Assembly: GCA_002898575.1 (NCBI GenBank)
Contig: BEHT01000015.1
Location: 1-64,000, forward strand
DNA: 64,000 bases
Reading direction: 5' to 3'
Source: a bacterium HR17
GTDB lineage: Bacteria; Armatimonadota; Fervidibacteria; Fervidibacterales; Fervidibacteraceae
Position numbers and translations under genes: made by a program. This document shows, one piece after another, positions 9,014-18,623 of the stretch (positions within the stretch are counted from its first letter, which is position 1; every line of letters starts with the position of its first letter). The notes under the pieces were generated by a model. It searched no databases. It saw only the letters and a program-made list of their open reading frames with translations, and was not told where the DNA came from.

Positions 9014-9373
9014 TCATTGCCCGCAGACAGGACAACGCCAGTTGCTATTCGGAGGCTTGGCAGGATGGATATCGTTGCATAGCGGGTTGTATCGGTGGTA
9101 AAGCCAGCATTCTTCTTCGTAGGCTTCCTGCTCAGAGGGCGTATAGCGATAGAAAAAGTGGCTCGGAGGATTACGGAGGAGACAATTGTTCTGCTGTGGA
9201 GGTAAGTGTTGCTGTAGCCTCGCTCGTAGGTTGGTGGAGCGCCCGACATAGACGGCATAATACTTCCCATCAGAACGGTTGAAAACTGTTAAGACATATA
9301 CACCGCAAGCATCTTCAAGCAGTTGAACTTCTTGGCTGTTCAAAGGATAAGGTCCCAAGAACTGTTGCTGCAT
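9014..9373 (-). CDS. Small GIY-YIG nuclease-like protein with C-terminal Cys pair
   Basis: A 119-residue single-domain GIY-YIG protein. The signature is GVYVLT followed by YYAVYVGRSTNLRARLQQHL, with a downstream acidic EQEAYEEECWLYHRY carrying the expected metal-binding Glu. A short tail ends in RCPVCGQ, half of a zinc-binding site, and CWLYHRYNPLC may complete it. Free-standing GIY-YIG domains are DNA nucleases or repair enzymes. ATG 9373 was chosen over GTG 9382 because GAAGGAG lies 8 bases upstream of it. It sits between the methylase (102 bases upstream) and the HTH-peptidase (44 bases downstream), so it is probably co-transcribed with the defence genes. Confidence 0.8.
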   Translation of the reverse strand: MQQQFLGPYPLNSQEVQLLEDACGVYVLTVFNRSDGKYYAVYVGRSTNLRARLQQHLPPQQNNCLLRNPPSHFFYRYTPSEQEAYEEECWLYHRYNPLCNDIHPAKPPNSNWRCPVCGQ

Positions 9374-9484
9374 CTTTCTCACTCCTTCGTTTAAGGCTCG
9401 GCAGGGGGCTGCCGGCAGGTAGAATTATGCCATGATGTAACGCATTTGTAAACACAAAGCCAAATTCAGACCGCAAGTGTTAAC

Positions 9485-12400
9485 TTATTCGTCACGAAAG
9501 TTGGCTTCGTCTGTTTCGTTTTCCTCGCTTGCTCCAGTGTCCTCTTCTTCAGCGGTCTCCTCTTCCTGTTCGCCCCGTGTTGGGATGTAGGCGACAGCGT
9601 TGAGGGTTTTGATGGCGACATAAAGTCGTTTCTCAAGGTCGCGTATTTCGCCCATTTTCGGCACTTGCGCTTCAGGCACATTCTCTGTGAACCACGCAGC
9701 GAGATCGTGAGGGATGGTTTCAGTTGAAGTTGCTTTCAAAGATGAGTTGGTGATGCCCAACTTCTCACACAACCATTGATGAAATTCGGGATGGGCTTTG
9801 CCAAAAGGTGAGGGTTGCCAACCTTTGTGCAGCATGTAAGCGCAAAGGGCAAGGTCGCGGGTGACGGTGCTTTGTTCCTCGCCTTCTAAAGGTGGTTGGT
9901 CACGATCAAGGAGTGGGAAGGTGGTCAGGATGTAAGCGAACTCAGGGACGGTCAATCCGTAGGCGTCGGCAGCGAGGGCATCAAGTCTTGCACGCAAAAA
10001 TTGGCGCTCTGTCGGGTCAATGCAAGGCAAGCGGTCAAAGTCAGGGTCGTTGCGGTCTTGAGGTAAGCGCCATTGAGCCGAAAGGTCATCAGGATATCGT
10101 TGCGCTACTTGCTCCCATAACTCCGCAAATTCTGGCAAAACACAGTTCAGCCGAGCCGAAAGCACTACCATCTCTCGCCCTACCTGACCGTCAGGCGAAA
10201 GGCGAGGCATGGGAAGTTGGGCAATAAATACAAAATTCAGGTTCTCCTTTACACGCACACGAATAAGCCAGTCGCTGATAAATGAGTTAGCAAGTGCCGC
10301 CCATAGTAAGGCTACGCGAGGGTCATCAGGCGCTGTACTTACAGTGGGCACAGCATTGCCACAAACAGCAATAGATGGCACAACGGCAGACTGCAAGGTG
10401 CGTTCGTTAGTGGCGGAGTTGACACCCAAAAACCCTGCCCGAAACCGCTGCTGCCCTGGAAACATTGCAGCGAACAATTTGGCGCTGACGAAGTAGTGTG
10501 GGTGCAGGTGCTTTTCGTGCCAGTCTAAGTGCTCCCAAACTTGCTTTTTCCCTTCGCCACTTACATACGCTTTCGCAGCAGGATCAAACTGGTGCACCAT
10601 GCGCCCTTCATAAAGCGGCACATAATTGTCGTCGCAAACGAAGCCACGAGTTAAGATTTCGCGCAGGGTCGGTAGGGAACGGGGATTAGGGACTTGAAAT
10701 CGGGATTGACGGCGACGAGTTTGAGACAACTCCTCTCGCAATTTGGCTTCAATTTCCGCTTCCGTTTGACCTTTCAACGCATCCTCGGGCAGGGCAACTT
10801 CCACATCAAATTCCGGAACACGCACGACGCGATAGCCTTTCTGCCGATAGGTTTCAGCATCAGGTGTGCGGTAAAGAATGCCGCCGCGTCGGCTCGCTGC
10901 GTCAGGCTCTTGCCGAACTGCTAAGTTCTGCTCCAACTGCTCCGCTGTGCGAAAGAGATAGGAGTCATTCGTCATGTCCACTTCACGCGTGAAACTCACT
11001 TGCCATGCACCTGCTACCGTTTGACCAAGGCGTGGGAATTTCTGATGGAGTCGTTCGGCGAGGCGATATTCCAGCGCATTTTTGACTTCCAAAAACAGCC
11101 GATAGCCGGGGCTGGTTCGCTCCAAAAAAGGACGAGTCAATCGCACTTCCCGACGCAAACGCTCAGGGTGCGTATCGGGTAGACTCAAGAACTCAGGATC
11201 GTGCAACATGAAGGCAGCAGGGAACTCTTCGGTCTGTCCACCCTTGCGGAAAACGACGGTGGCGAATTTGTAGCGAATGTCAATCGGGAATAGACGCCAA
11301 CGGTTTTCAAAACTGAAGCACGCTTGCAGTTGACTTTTGTCCAGCAAGAGTCGCCTGAGGGCAGTTGCACCCTCAGTGGCGTAGAAAGCAGCAGGCAATA
11401 GGAAACCAACCAAACCGCCTTCGCGGACGATTTGGTAAGCACGCTCAGTGAAGAAGCGGTAGAGGTCAGGGTCACCACTTGTTTTGTGGATGGCTTTTGC
11501 TTCTCTCAAGCCGGCGTTGCAATTAGGACATTGGATGGGTTGACGCTGCGGGAACAGGCTTTTGCCACAAAAGGCACATTTTTTGTCAAGTGGTGTGAGC
11601 ATCCCGCACTTTTGACATATCTTTTCGGGAAGCAAGGCACTACAGGCAGAACAAAGGGTGGCGAATTGGTAGCGATAGACGCCGCTTTTGGTCAGAAATT
11701 CGGCATATTTTTTGATGCCTTTCGCGTGGTCATTCCATTCCTGTTCAAGTTTAGGGAAGAGGCGATGAAGTTCACGGATGCGGTCTTTTCGGACTTGTCC
11801 TTGATACTCGCCGATGAGAGGGTCATAGTCGGAGTAAAACTCCAATTCCTGCGGCTTCACCTTATCCCATGGCGGGTTGCCCAAGACAACATCAAAACCG
11901 GGGTTTTCTTTCGGTGTTCCATCGGGATTGAAGAAGACATCTGGGAAGGCAAGTTCCCAAGAGAAGGCATGATTTTGTTCGCCAACTTGACGCAAAGGCT
12001 CACCAACCTGTAAGGCTTGGTCAAGTTCGCCTGAGCGCAAAAAATTATGCCAACTTTGTCCCGACAGTTTTGAGCCTAAAATGCTTTTTGCCTTTCGCTT
12101 TTTGCTGGCGATTGATAGTTCGGCAAGATCCTCATCCTCCCGATTTGGATCGTTAGGCGCCTCGCCTTCCGATAAAACAGAACCGATGGCAATTTGGTGC
12201 AACTGCCAAAACGGCTCAAGTTCGCTCTCCATCGCTTCGTGGGCTTTTCTCAGAGCATCCAAGTTAGCAGGGTCATCGCTCACCAACTCCGTGATGGTTT
12301 GCAAGTGCTGGAAGGCTTGTTGAAGCCGTTGGCGCAAGAGGTTAGTGAAAAGCCCTTCGGGCAAAAGGCGTTTGAGCGGCACTCCAAGCAAACTGTCGCC

Positions 12401-14320
12401 AACCTTGAAACGGTGATCAAGGAAAGTCAAGGGTTGGTCAGCGGCAGCAGTTTCAATCCACAATGTCACTTTCGCCAAGTCAACAGCGAGCGGGTTTTTG
12501 TCCACGCCGTAAAGGCAATGGCTGGCGATAAGGAGTTTGCAAGCGGTAAGAGCCCGCCATTCATCTTGCCAAACGGCAGCGACGGGTCGGGGGATGGCTG
12601 CTACCGTAAGGGCTTCGCTTTCAGGCAAGTCAGGATTTTCATTCATTACTTGGGCAAATTGTTGGCGGTAAGCATCCAGCAATTTTTGGGCGAGGAAACG
12701 GCAAGCAGCGACAAGGAAGTGCCCACTTCCCATCGCAGGGTCAACAATTTTGAGACTTAAAATCTCCTCAGGCGCTGGCACCCTCCCAACGAGAGGTTGA
12801 AGGCTTTGGCGAACGAGAAAGTCCACAAGGGCAGGGTGGGTGAAGTAAGTCCCTGTTTGCTTTCGGCGAAAGCCTGCCCGGAAGTAGATGGTGCCTTTGG
12901 GTAAGCGGTTGAGGATGCGAACGGACTTTTGCAAGCGGTCAGCACGACGGGCAAGGGAAGCAAGGTAGGGGTCATCGCTCAGAGCATCGGGGTTGACACA
13001 AAGTCGACGTTGGAGCACTTCCTCTAACTGGGCTTTGGTGAGCACTTCTCTTTGCCCATTCACTTCCACCTCCCACATGGGTTCGGTGGCGATTACAGGC
13101 GAGTATTCCATCAGCGTTTCATAGACAGAACCGATGTGTTCAACGGCAAGATTGCGATAGGAAACCCTCCGCCATCCCTGTGGGGTCTGACGGTAAGCGA
13201 GGCGAATGAGGACTTCAGCAAGGGTCTTGTCACCAATGCGAAGGTTTTCAAGGAAGGGCATGCAAGTAGGGTCAAAGAGGTTGCCTTTGTAAGCGGGGAT
13301 TTTGCCGTGCGGACCTAAATCGGCACCTTCCCAAAGGAGTTGAAAGAGAGCGCGAAGGGTTTGTTCCAAGAAAGTATCGTGGTCAGTTAAGAGGTTGCGA
13401 CGGTCAAATGCCCATTTCACCCAACGCGTCAAGGAATAGCCATCGTGATAAACGGGCAAATCCAGCGGAAGCAAACTTTTTGCTTCGGCGTAAAGGACGA
13501 AAAGCAAGCGGTAAAGAAACCTCAAGCCTTCTTGATAAAGTTGTGAGATACTCTGCTCTAAATCGGGGCGATAGGCTTGGTTTTCGGGATGGTCAAGGAG
13601 GGCTTGAAGGAGCAACCGTAAGGCTTCTTGAATTTGTTTACCCAAATCCTCCCCGACTTTAAGGGCATGCATGCGGGCTTCTTCGATGGCTTTCCAAAGG
13701 AGTCGTCCCTTCAAGGCTTCATTGCGCAGAAATGCCCAAAGAAACTGCCATGCCTTTTCCCCATCAGGAAAACCTTCGGCAATTGCCGTTAGGTTCACCT
13801 CCACCCATGATCGCTGCCCACTTTCACAACGAAGAAGGCGAAGGGCAGTGCCGTTAAGTAGTATTCCGACGGTCATGCCTTCTGCCAGCAAAACCCTTTC
13901 CATGACTAGGGTTGGGGAAAAGCGGCGGTGATGCCCTTCAGGTGGGGCATCAAAGAGGGCATCAGGTGCAAGGCAACGGACGAACAAAACGGGTTCGTCA
14001 CCATCCACACTGATGGGATAGCCGGCTTCTTCCTCGCCTTCATCAGTCTCCATACGCTTCCTCTCGCCCACTTTCCAACCAAAAAGTTCGGAAAGGGATG
14101 AAAGCAAATGACGGGCAGTGGCACGGGGTTGCTGGCGGTCAGCAAGGTTACGGAGGGCGAATTGAAGGCTTCGGCGAACATAGCCAAACTTCTTACGAGC
14201 CGTTTCGGCATCCAAATTCTGCCGCCAATTTCTGTCCTGCCAAAGCAACCCGTCGTCGGGCAAGAAGAAGTCATCAGGGAAGGCGGTGCCATGCGTCGTT
14301 ATGGCTTGAGTTCGGGTCAT
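9485..14320 (-). CDS. Large N6-adenine DNA methyltransferase (Eco57I/DrmMI/PglX-like, COG1002)
   Basis: A 1611-residue class I methylase. The SAM-binding motif I is VDPAMGSGHFLVAA (residues 526-539), the catalytic motif IV is LGNPPWDK (813-820), and an intervening VDKNPLAVDLAKVTLW is motif II. This is the N6-adenine type. Residues 50-200 resemble the N-terminal region of type IIG enzymes (GMTVGILLNGTALRLL), but the nuclease E-x-K appears replaced by VRC, so nuclease activity may be lost. Residues 890-934 hold four CxxC pairs (CSAC, CQKC, CAFC, CPNC), an inserted zinc-ribbon pair. Its C-terminal third is a target-recognition-like region. It is 6 bases from the coiled-coil nuclease gene upstream. 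In DISARM/BREX-like systems this enzyme marks self DNA. Confidence 0.88.
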   Translation of the reverse strand: MTRTQAITTHGTAFPDDFFLPDDGLLWQDRNWRQNLDAETARKKFGYVRRSLQFALRNLADRQQPRATARHLLSSLSELFGWKVGERKRMETDEGEEEAGYPISVDGDEPVLFVRCLAPDALFDAPPEGHHRRFSPTLVMERVLLAEGMTVGILLNGTALRLLRCESGQRSWVEVNLTAIAEGFPDGEKAWQFLWAFLRNEALKGRLLWKAIEEARMHALKVGEDLGKQIQEALRLLLQALLDHPENQAYRPDLEQSISQLYQEGLRFLYRLLFVLYAEAKSLLPLDLPVYHDGYSLTRWVKWAFDRRNLLTDHDTFLEQTLRALFQLLWEGADLGPHGKIPAYKGNLFDPTCMPFLENLRIGDKTLAEVLIRLAYRQTPQGWRRVSYRNLAVEHIGSVYETLMEYSPVIATEPMWEVEVNGQREVLTKAQLEEVLQRRLCVNPDALSDDPYLASLARRADRLQKSVRILNRLPKGTIYFRAGFRRKQTGTYFTHPALVDFLVRQSLQPLVGRVPAPEEILSLKIVDPAMGSGHFLVAACRFLAQKLLDAYRQQFAQVMNENPDLPESEALTVAAIPRPVAAVWQDEWRALTACKLLIASHCLYGVDKNPLAVDLAKVTLWIETAAADQPLTFLDHRFKVGDSLLGVPLKRLLPEGLFTNLLRQRLQQAFQHLQTITELVSDDPANLDALRKAHEAMESELEPFWQLHQIAIGSVLSEGEAPNDPNREDEDLAELSIASKKRKAKSILGSKLSGQSWHNFLRSGELDQALQVGEPLRQVGEQNHAFSWELAFPDVFFNPDGTPKENPGFDVVLGNPPWDKVKPQELEFYSDYDPLIGEYQGQVRKDRIRELHRLFPKLEQEWNDHAKGIKKYAEFLTKSGVYRYQFATLCSACSALLPEKICQKCGMLTPLDKKCAFCGKSLFPQRQPIQCPNCNAGLREAKAIHKTSGDPDLYRFFTERAYQIVREGGLVGFLLPAAFYATEGATALRRLLLDKSQLQACFSFENRWRLFPIDIRYKFATVVFRKGGQTEEFPAAFMLHDPEFLSLPDTHPERLRREVRLTRPFLERTSPGYRLFLEVKNALEYRLAERLHQKFPRLGQTVAGAWQVSFTREVDMTNDSYLFRTAEQLEQNLAVRQEPDAASRRGGILYRTPDAETYRQKGYRVVRVPEFDVEVALPEDALKGQTEAEIEAKLREELSQTRRRQSRFQVPNPRSLPTLREILTRGFVCDDNYVPLYEGRMVHQFDPAAKAYVSGEGKKQVWEHLDWHEKHLHPHYFVSAKLFAAMFPGQQRFRAGFLGVNSATNERTLQSAVVPSIAVCGNAVPTVSTAPDDPRVALLWAALANSFISDWLIRVRVKENLNFVFIAQLPMPRLSPDGQVGREMVVLSARLNCVLPEFAELWEQVAQRYPDDLSAQWRLPQDRNDPDFDRLPCIDPTERQFLRARLDALAADAYGLTVPEFAYILTTFPLLDRDQPPLEGEEQSTVTRDLALCAYMLHKGWQPSPFGKAHPEFHQWLCEKLGITNSSLKATSTETIPHDLAAWFTENVPEAQVPKMGEIRDLEKRLYVAIKTLNAVAYIPTRGEQEEETAEEEDTGASEENETDEANFRDE

Positions 14321-14326
14321 GGCAGT

Positions 14327-15583
14327 TCACCCCACACCCACTCTTGACAATTGCTGATGAATCCGCTGCAAGCGGTTACGAAGACTGTTGTAAATTTCCC
14401 GAGCCAATTCAAAAGTCTCCCTTGCCCGGTCGTAAGCAAGGCCTGCTTTATTTTGTAGGTCCCTCATGCGTTCAACATCCTGCAAGGCACTTTGGATTTC
14501 TTCCAGCAATTCCTGTCGGTCTAAGGCAGCCGTTTGCCTAAGGTGGCGGTCAATGAGGCGAAGGCGAGCGACTTGATAAGCGAAGTTGAGGTTGCTTCCC
14601 ATTTCATCCCAGACACAAACCATCTTGTTAGAATCATCCAAGATGGTGAAGGGGACATCGTAGGGGTTTTGGTCAAGGTTGGCGAACAGAAGGATGCCAA
14701 TTTGTGCGTTGCGATTTTGCATAGCCCTGTCCAGATCTTGCTCCACCTGATTTCGATTGCGCTTTTCGTCTTTCACCTCCACAACGATAGCGCCGATTTC
14801 TGAGCCGTTAAAACGAACGCCGATTAACCAGTCACCAGGGCGTTGGTCCCGTCCGACATGGTCTAAACTGTCACCCGTAACCGCAGTGGCTCTCCGCAAT
14901 AAATCACGGACAACTTCCCGTTCAAAGGCGAGCCCCCGTGTTATTGGGGCAAGGCGGTTAGCAATAATGTCAACGGAAGACCGGATTTGGTCAAGGGTTC
15001 TCTGCAAGCCTTCAACGGCTCTGGTAACCGCTTCGTTGATGCATTGAGTTGCTTCACCGTCTCGCCTGAAGTAATCACTGAGGGTATTGCGAACCTGCCA
15101 AAGGTAAGAGCGCTCGCGATTTGGGTCAAATTCGTTCCGCATGGTGTCTATCATTTCATGAATTGCCCTTAACCAACTGTTTGGATGGGTTGGATCTATA
15201 CGGCATTCCATCTGTGCAAGTCGTTCTTGGATGCGCAAGGAGGCTTCATTGGCGGCTCGTTCAATCAATTGGATGGCGGGATCTATTTGCCGGCCGAATT
15301 GTTGTTGGAGGGTTTCCACGATGGCTTTTTGGCTTTGATCAAGTGCCTTTTGCACGGTTGCATCCACATCAGTGCGCCACTTGTCCAGCGCCTGTCGAAA
15401 AAGCATGGCTGTGCTGCCGACAAGGGCACTGTTTAACGCGGTGATGCCAACTTTTAAGGCTCTTTTCACCATCTCCAACCGCTGATTGTCCGCAATCCCC
15501 TTCAGCCATCTTATCGCTTCGGGGTCATCCAAGAAGAGATGCACCTCAACAAATGCGTCGTTCAAAATAATGCTTTCTCCCAC
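14327..15583 (-). CDS. Coiled-coil protein with PD-(D/E)XK nuclease core (RmuC/DUF2130-like)
   Basis: A 418-residue protein. Residues 70-215 are charged helical, coiled-coil-like sequence. Residues 216-302 contain a PD-(D/E)XK-type core: GLAFEREVVRDLLRRA (helix with Glu221), HVGRDQRPGDW (Asp251), IVVEVKDE (Glu269, Lys271) and IGILLFAN. Residues 345-415 are again coiled coil. This order (helical arm, FE helix, GD, ExK) recalls DUF2130 and RmuC families. It starts with GTG 15583 behind AGGGGGG, only 13 bases from the SNF2 gene and 6 from the methylase, so the three are tightly coupled. I infer it is the effector nuclease of the system. No family name is certain, since motif reading replaces a profile search here. 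Confidence 0.75.
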   Translation of the reverse strand: MGESIILNDAFVEVHLFLDDPEAIRWLKGIADNQRLEMVKRALKVGITALNSALVGSTAMLFRQALDKWRTDVDATVQKALDQSQKAIVETLQQQFGRQIDPAIQLIERAANEASLRIQERLAQMECRIDPTHPNSWLRAIHEMIDTMRNEFDPNRERSYLWQVRNTLSDYFRRDGEATQCINEAVTRAVEGLQRTLDQIRSSVDIIANRLAPITRGLAFEREVVRDLLRRATAVTGDSLDHVGRDQRPGDWLIGVRFNGSEIGAIVVEVKDEKRNRNQVEQDLDRAMQNRNAQIGILLFANLDQNPYDVPFTILDDSNKMVCVWDEMGSNLNFAYQVARLRLIDRHLRQTAALDRQELLEEIQSALQDVERMRDLQNKAGLAYDRARETFELAREIYNSLRNRLQRIHQQLSRVGVG

Positions 15584-15596
15584 AGCAAGCCCCCCT

Positions 15597-18536
15597 TTAG
15601 AGCATTGATCTTGGCACCCTCAACAAGATGCCGACTTCTTCCAAAGTTGGTGGCAACAAGGTTGCCCAACGCTGCCATTGTTCTCGCAGCGCCTCCGCTT
15701 GTTGACGGTGCTGGCGCAAACGACGCTGGATGGCGGGGGGTAATTTCGCCTCCATATCGCTAAAAAGGGGTCGTTGAGCGTATTGTTGCCAATACTCACC
15801 CAAAATTTCCCGCTCCATCGCTTCCCTCCACGCTTGCCATTCACCCAGCATCCGCTTAAGATGCTGTTCCCGCTCGTAAAGCAATTGGCGGCGGTAACCT
15901 TCGGCTCGCTGCCTTGCCTGTTCATATGCCCGCTGCCGACCATCCTTCCACCAGTCAGCAAATAACCGCTCCAGCGTGGCTATGTCCACATTCCCACCAG
16001 GTTTTGATAAAGCATCTGCCAAGCGTTGCCGGTCAGATTTCTCATCAGTGGATACTTTGTTTCTTGTGACCTGAACGGGTTCAAGGAGTGTGAGGATTGA
16101 ACCTGCCTTATCGGGCAAAGTTACCAAGAAAGTCACAATCATTTCAGGTTCGTTAAGGTTAGGGACAACTTGGTAAGCAAGGCGGATTTCCTCCTGTTGT
16201 GGTTCAAAGCGAAGGCGATGGAACCATTGCAAAGCGGCTTTAACCAAAGGGTGATTGGGATGTAGGATGGCATCAGGAGAGATGGAAGGGTCATCTGGCG
16301 GATGTAAATAAAGATGCTCATATTGAGGTTGAATTTCTGGGTCCAATGCTAACCATTGGGTAGGGGTTTGCACAGAGACATGTCCGTCTTGTTCATACCA
16401 CTGACCATTCACTAAAAGGACAGCACTTCGGAGAAACTCGTCCAAGTTGGGCACGAAAGGAGTTTCAGGTAAGGTGCGACGCAGCGCCATCAACAACCCT
16501 TCTTCTCCTTCGGCTAATGACTCTCTGGGGGCTTTCGCCTTCAAAAGTTCGTCCAAGGCACTATCGGCTTCGTCTATCGTTTTTTGGCTCATGAGCAACC
16601 TTTCTAAGTGTTCCTGTTGGAAACTGCCTAAAAGGTCAGTGACGGTGCCTTCAGCACGAAGTTTTCGGTCCAACTTTTCCAGCAACCTTGCTAAAACTTC
16701 ATCTTCATAAGTGTTGGCAAGGTATAGGAAGGCAATAATTGGAGGCTTGGTTTGACCGTATCGGTCAATGCGCCCGTTACGCTGCTCCAATCGGTTGGGG
16801 TTCCAGGGCAATTCAAAATGGACGAGGTGATGACAAGTGTAGTGAAGGTTTAACCCTTCGCCGGCAATGTCTGTCGCCACCAAAATGAGCCCTTCTCCGA
16901 ACAGGAAGCGATGAATGGCTTCCTTTTGGTCTCTTTCAGGGTCTTCACCTGTCGCCGTCACAACTTTGCCTTCGTAACCGTTGGCGGACAGGAACTTGGC
17001 GATGGCGTTCACCGTGTCCACATACTCGCTGAATACTAACACCTTCGTTTCAGGCTGCTTTTGGTGCAATTCCTGAAGCCATTGCAGCAACCTTAAAAGT
17101 TTCGGGTCAGGACTTTGCTGTTCCAGACGGATCAATTCATCCAGCAAATCTTTCACTTGTAACTGTTCTTCTTGTAATTGCACCAATTCCTTACGCAAGC
17201 GACGCATCGCCGAGAGGTAATTGAGATAGGCATCGTTCTCCAACTTGCGTTGCTCATCGGGTGTTAAAGGTTCTCCCCTCCTCCAGCGACGAAGCAATTC
17301 CCGATCGGCTTCCACCTCTTCCAATTGCTCGGTAATAACTTGCAAGCGCCTTTGAAGGGAATTCTTGAGGGCAGCTTGGGAAGAGGCAGCCCGCTTGCAA
17401 AGGATGGTGGCGACAAATTGAAAAGCGGAGCGATCTCTTTCGTCCCTGGCTTGCTCAGCAGCAGCCCAAATGGCCTGAGCATATGAGCGAACTTTGCCAT
17501 AGAAAGCACTTGCAGCATCGGAAAGATGCACTGCCAAAGGCTGAACCGGTGCCCTCAAAATGAATTTTTGTGTTCCGTCAGGGTTTTTAATGTGGCTTTT
17601 CAGTCTACGGATATAGTGTCGACGGTATCTTTGAGGGTTTAAAGGTTGCCCGGAAGGAGCAAGGGTGGGATCAAGGAAACGGAGTAAAGTCGCCATGCTC
17701 TCGTCATAACCGTTATGAGGTGTAGCGGTCAAAAGCAACAAAGCGTCGCAGGCTTCTGACAAAAACCGTCCCAATCGCAGCAATTGCTTGTCGCTTTCGC
17801 CTGCCCCGGCAGGGGCAACATGGTGGGCTTCATCTACGATGATGACATCCCAATGCAACCCCTGCAGTTCCCGAAAGGCACCATCAGGACGTTTGAGGAA
17901 ATCCATACTGGCAATGATACGAGGCTCATGCGCCCAAGGGTTAATTCCCGCTTCTAACTCCCGCCTTTTTTGGGCGAGGGTGTTACGGTCAAAGATGACG
18001 AAACGAAATCCAAACTTAACTTGCATCTCCCTCTGCCACTGATGCCTTAGGCTGGCGGGGCAAACGATGAGGACGCGGTTAGCACGACGACGGGCGTGAA
18101 GTTCCATCAAGATAAGCCCAGCCTCAATTGTCTTTCCTAAGCCCACATCGTCAGCGATAAGCAAGCGGGGTCGGGGCAAAGAAAGCGCCATATGCACAGG
18201 CACCAGTTGGTAGTCCTCCCGACGGATGGGTGCCAATTGTGAGGCAAGGAGGCTTTGACCTATACCCGAACTCTCTAAAAGCAAGGAATGATGGAAAAGA
18301 CGAAAGAGGGCTAATCGCCCAGGGCGCTGCAGGGAAGGTTCAGGCACTTCTGCTGGTTCCACTTTTTCCAACGGAACGATGAGGGAGATGGAGAAGTTAG
18401 GTTCATCAAGGTCTTGCAATTTAATGAGATGGATGAAGTCATCTTCTACCCTGCCACCTTGTTGGCAATCCACAATTCGGAAGCGTCGCCCTCTTGCTTG
18501 CACTGTCATCCCAGCCATTAAACGCATTCCCGACAC
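15597..18536 (-). CDS. SNF2-family ATPase/translocase, DrmD-like
   Basis: A 979-residue SNF2/RapA-like helicase. Motif I is DDVGLGKT (129-136), motif II is DEAH (235-238), motif III is TATPHNGY, motif V is ATDIAGEGLNLH and motif VI is EQRNGRIDRYGQ. Between the lobes lies a long helical insertion (roughly 395-490). The C-terminal third is helical and rich in Arg and Gln. DISARM class 1 DrmD and related phage-defence SNF2 proteins share this layout. The start is GTG 18536 in the longest reading, with ATG codons at residues 4, 7 and 10 as alternatives. No clear ribosome site decides. Downstream genes begin 13 bases after its stop. Its role by inference is DNA translocation or remodelling during restriction. 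Confidence 0.88.
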   Translation of the reverse strand: MSGMRLMAGMTVQARGRRFRIVDCQQGGRVEDDFIHLIKLQDLDEPNFSISLIVPLEKVEPAEVPEPSLQRPGRLALFRLFHHSLLLESSGIGQSLLASQLAPIRREDYQLVPVHMALSLPRPRLLIADDVGLGKTIEAGLILMELHARRRANRVLIVCPASLRHQWQREMQVKFGFRFVIFDRNTLAQKRRELEAGINPWAHEPRIIASMDFLKRPDGAFRELQGLHWDVIIVDEAHHVAPAGAGESDKQLLRLGRFLSEACDALLLLTATPHNGYDESMATLLRFLDPTLAPSGQPLNPQRYRRHYIRRLKSHIKNPDGTQKFILRAPVQPLAVHLSDAASAFYGKVRSYAQAIWAAAEQARDERDRSAFQFVATILCKRAASSQAALKNSLQRRLQVITEQLEEVEADRELLRRWRRGEPLTPDEQRKLENDAYLNYLSAMRRLRKELVQLQEEQLQVKDLLDELIRLEQQSPDPKLLRLLQWLQELHQKQPETKVLVFSEYVDTVNAIAKFLSANGYEGKVVTATGEDPERDQKEAIHRFLFGEGLILVATDIAGEGLNLHYTCHHLVHFELPWNPNRLEQRNGRIDRYGQTKPPIIAFLYLANTYEDEVLARLLEKLDRKLRAEGTVTDLLGSFQQEHLERLLMSQKTIDEADSALDELLKAKAPRESLAEGEEGLLMALRRTLPETPFVPNLDEFLRSAVLLVNGQWYEQDGHVSVQTPTQWLALDPEIQPQYEHLYLHPPDDPSISPDAILHPNHPLVKAALQWFHRLRFEPQQEEIRLAYQVVPNLNEPEMIVTFLVTLPDKAGSILTLLEPVQVTRNKVSTDEKSDRQRLADALSKPGGNVDIATLERLFADWWKDGRQRAYEQARQRAEGYRRQLLYEREQHLKRMLGEWQAWREAMEREILGEYWQQYAQRPLFSDMEAKLPPAIQRRLRQHRQQAEALREQWQRWATLLPPTLEEVGILLRVPRSML

Positions 18537-18623
18537 CCGCCCGTCATTATTGGCAATGTAACTCTGGGCACTGAATCCATCACGGCAACCCCAACACCAA
18601 TCTTAGTCTTGCCTTCACTTCCC

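Noticed and set aside
2259-18536. Classification of the operon as BREX or as a simple restriction-modification system
   Set aside because: No PglZ, BrxC or BrxL is present, and no HsdR/HsdS. SNF2 plus DUF1998 helicase plus methylase fits DISARM-like systems better.
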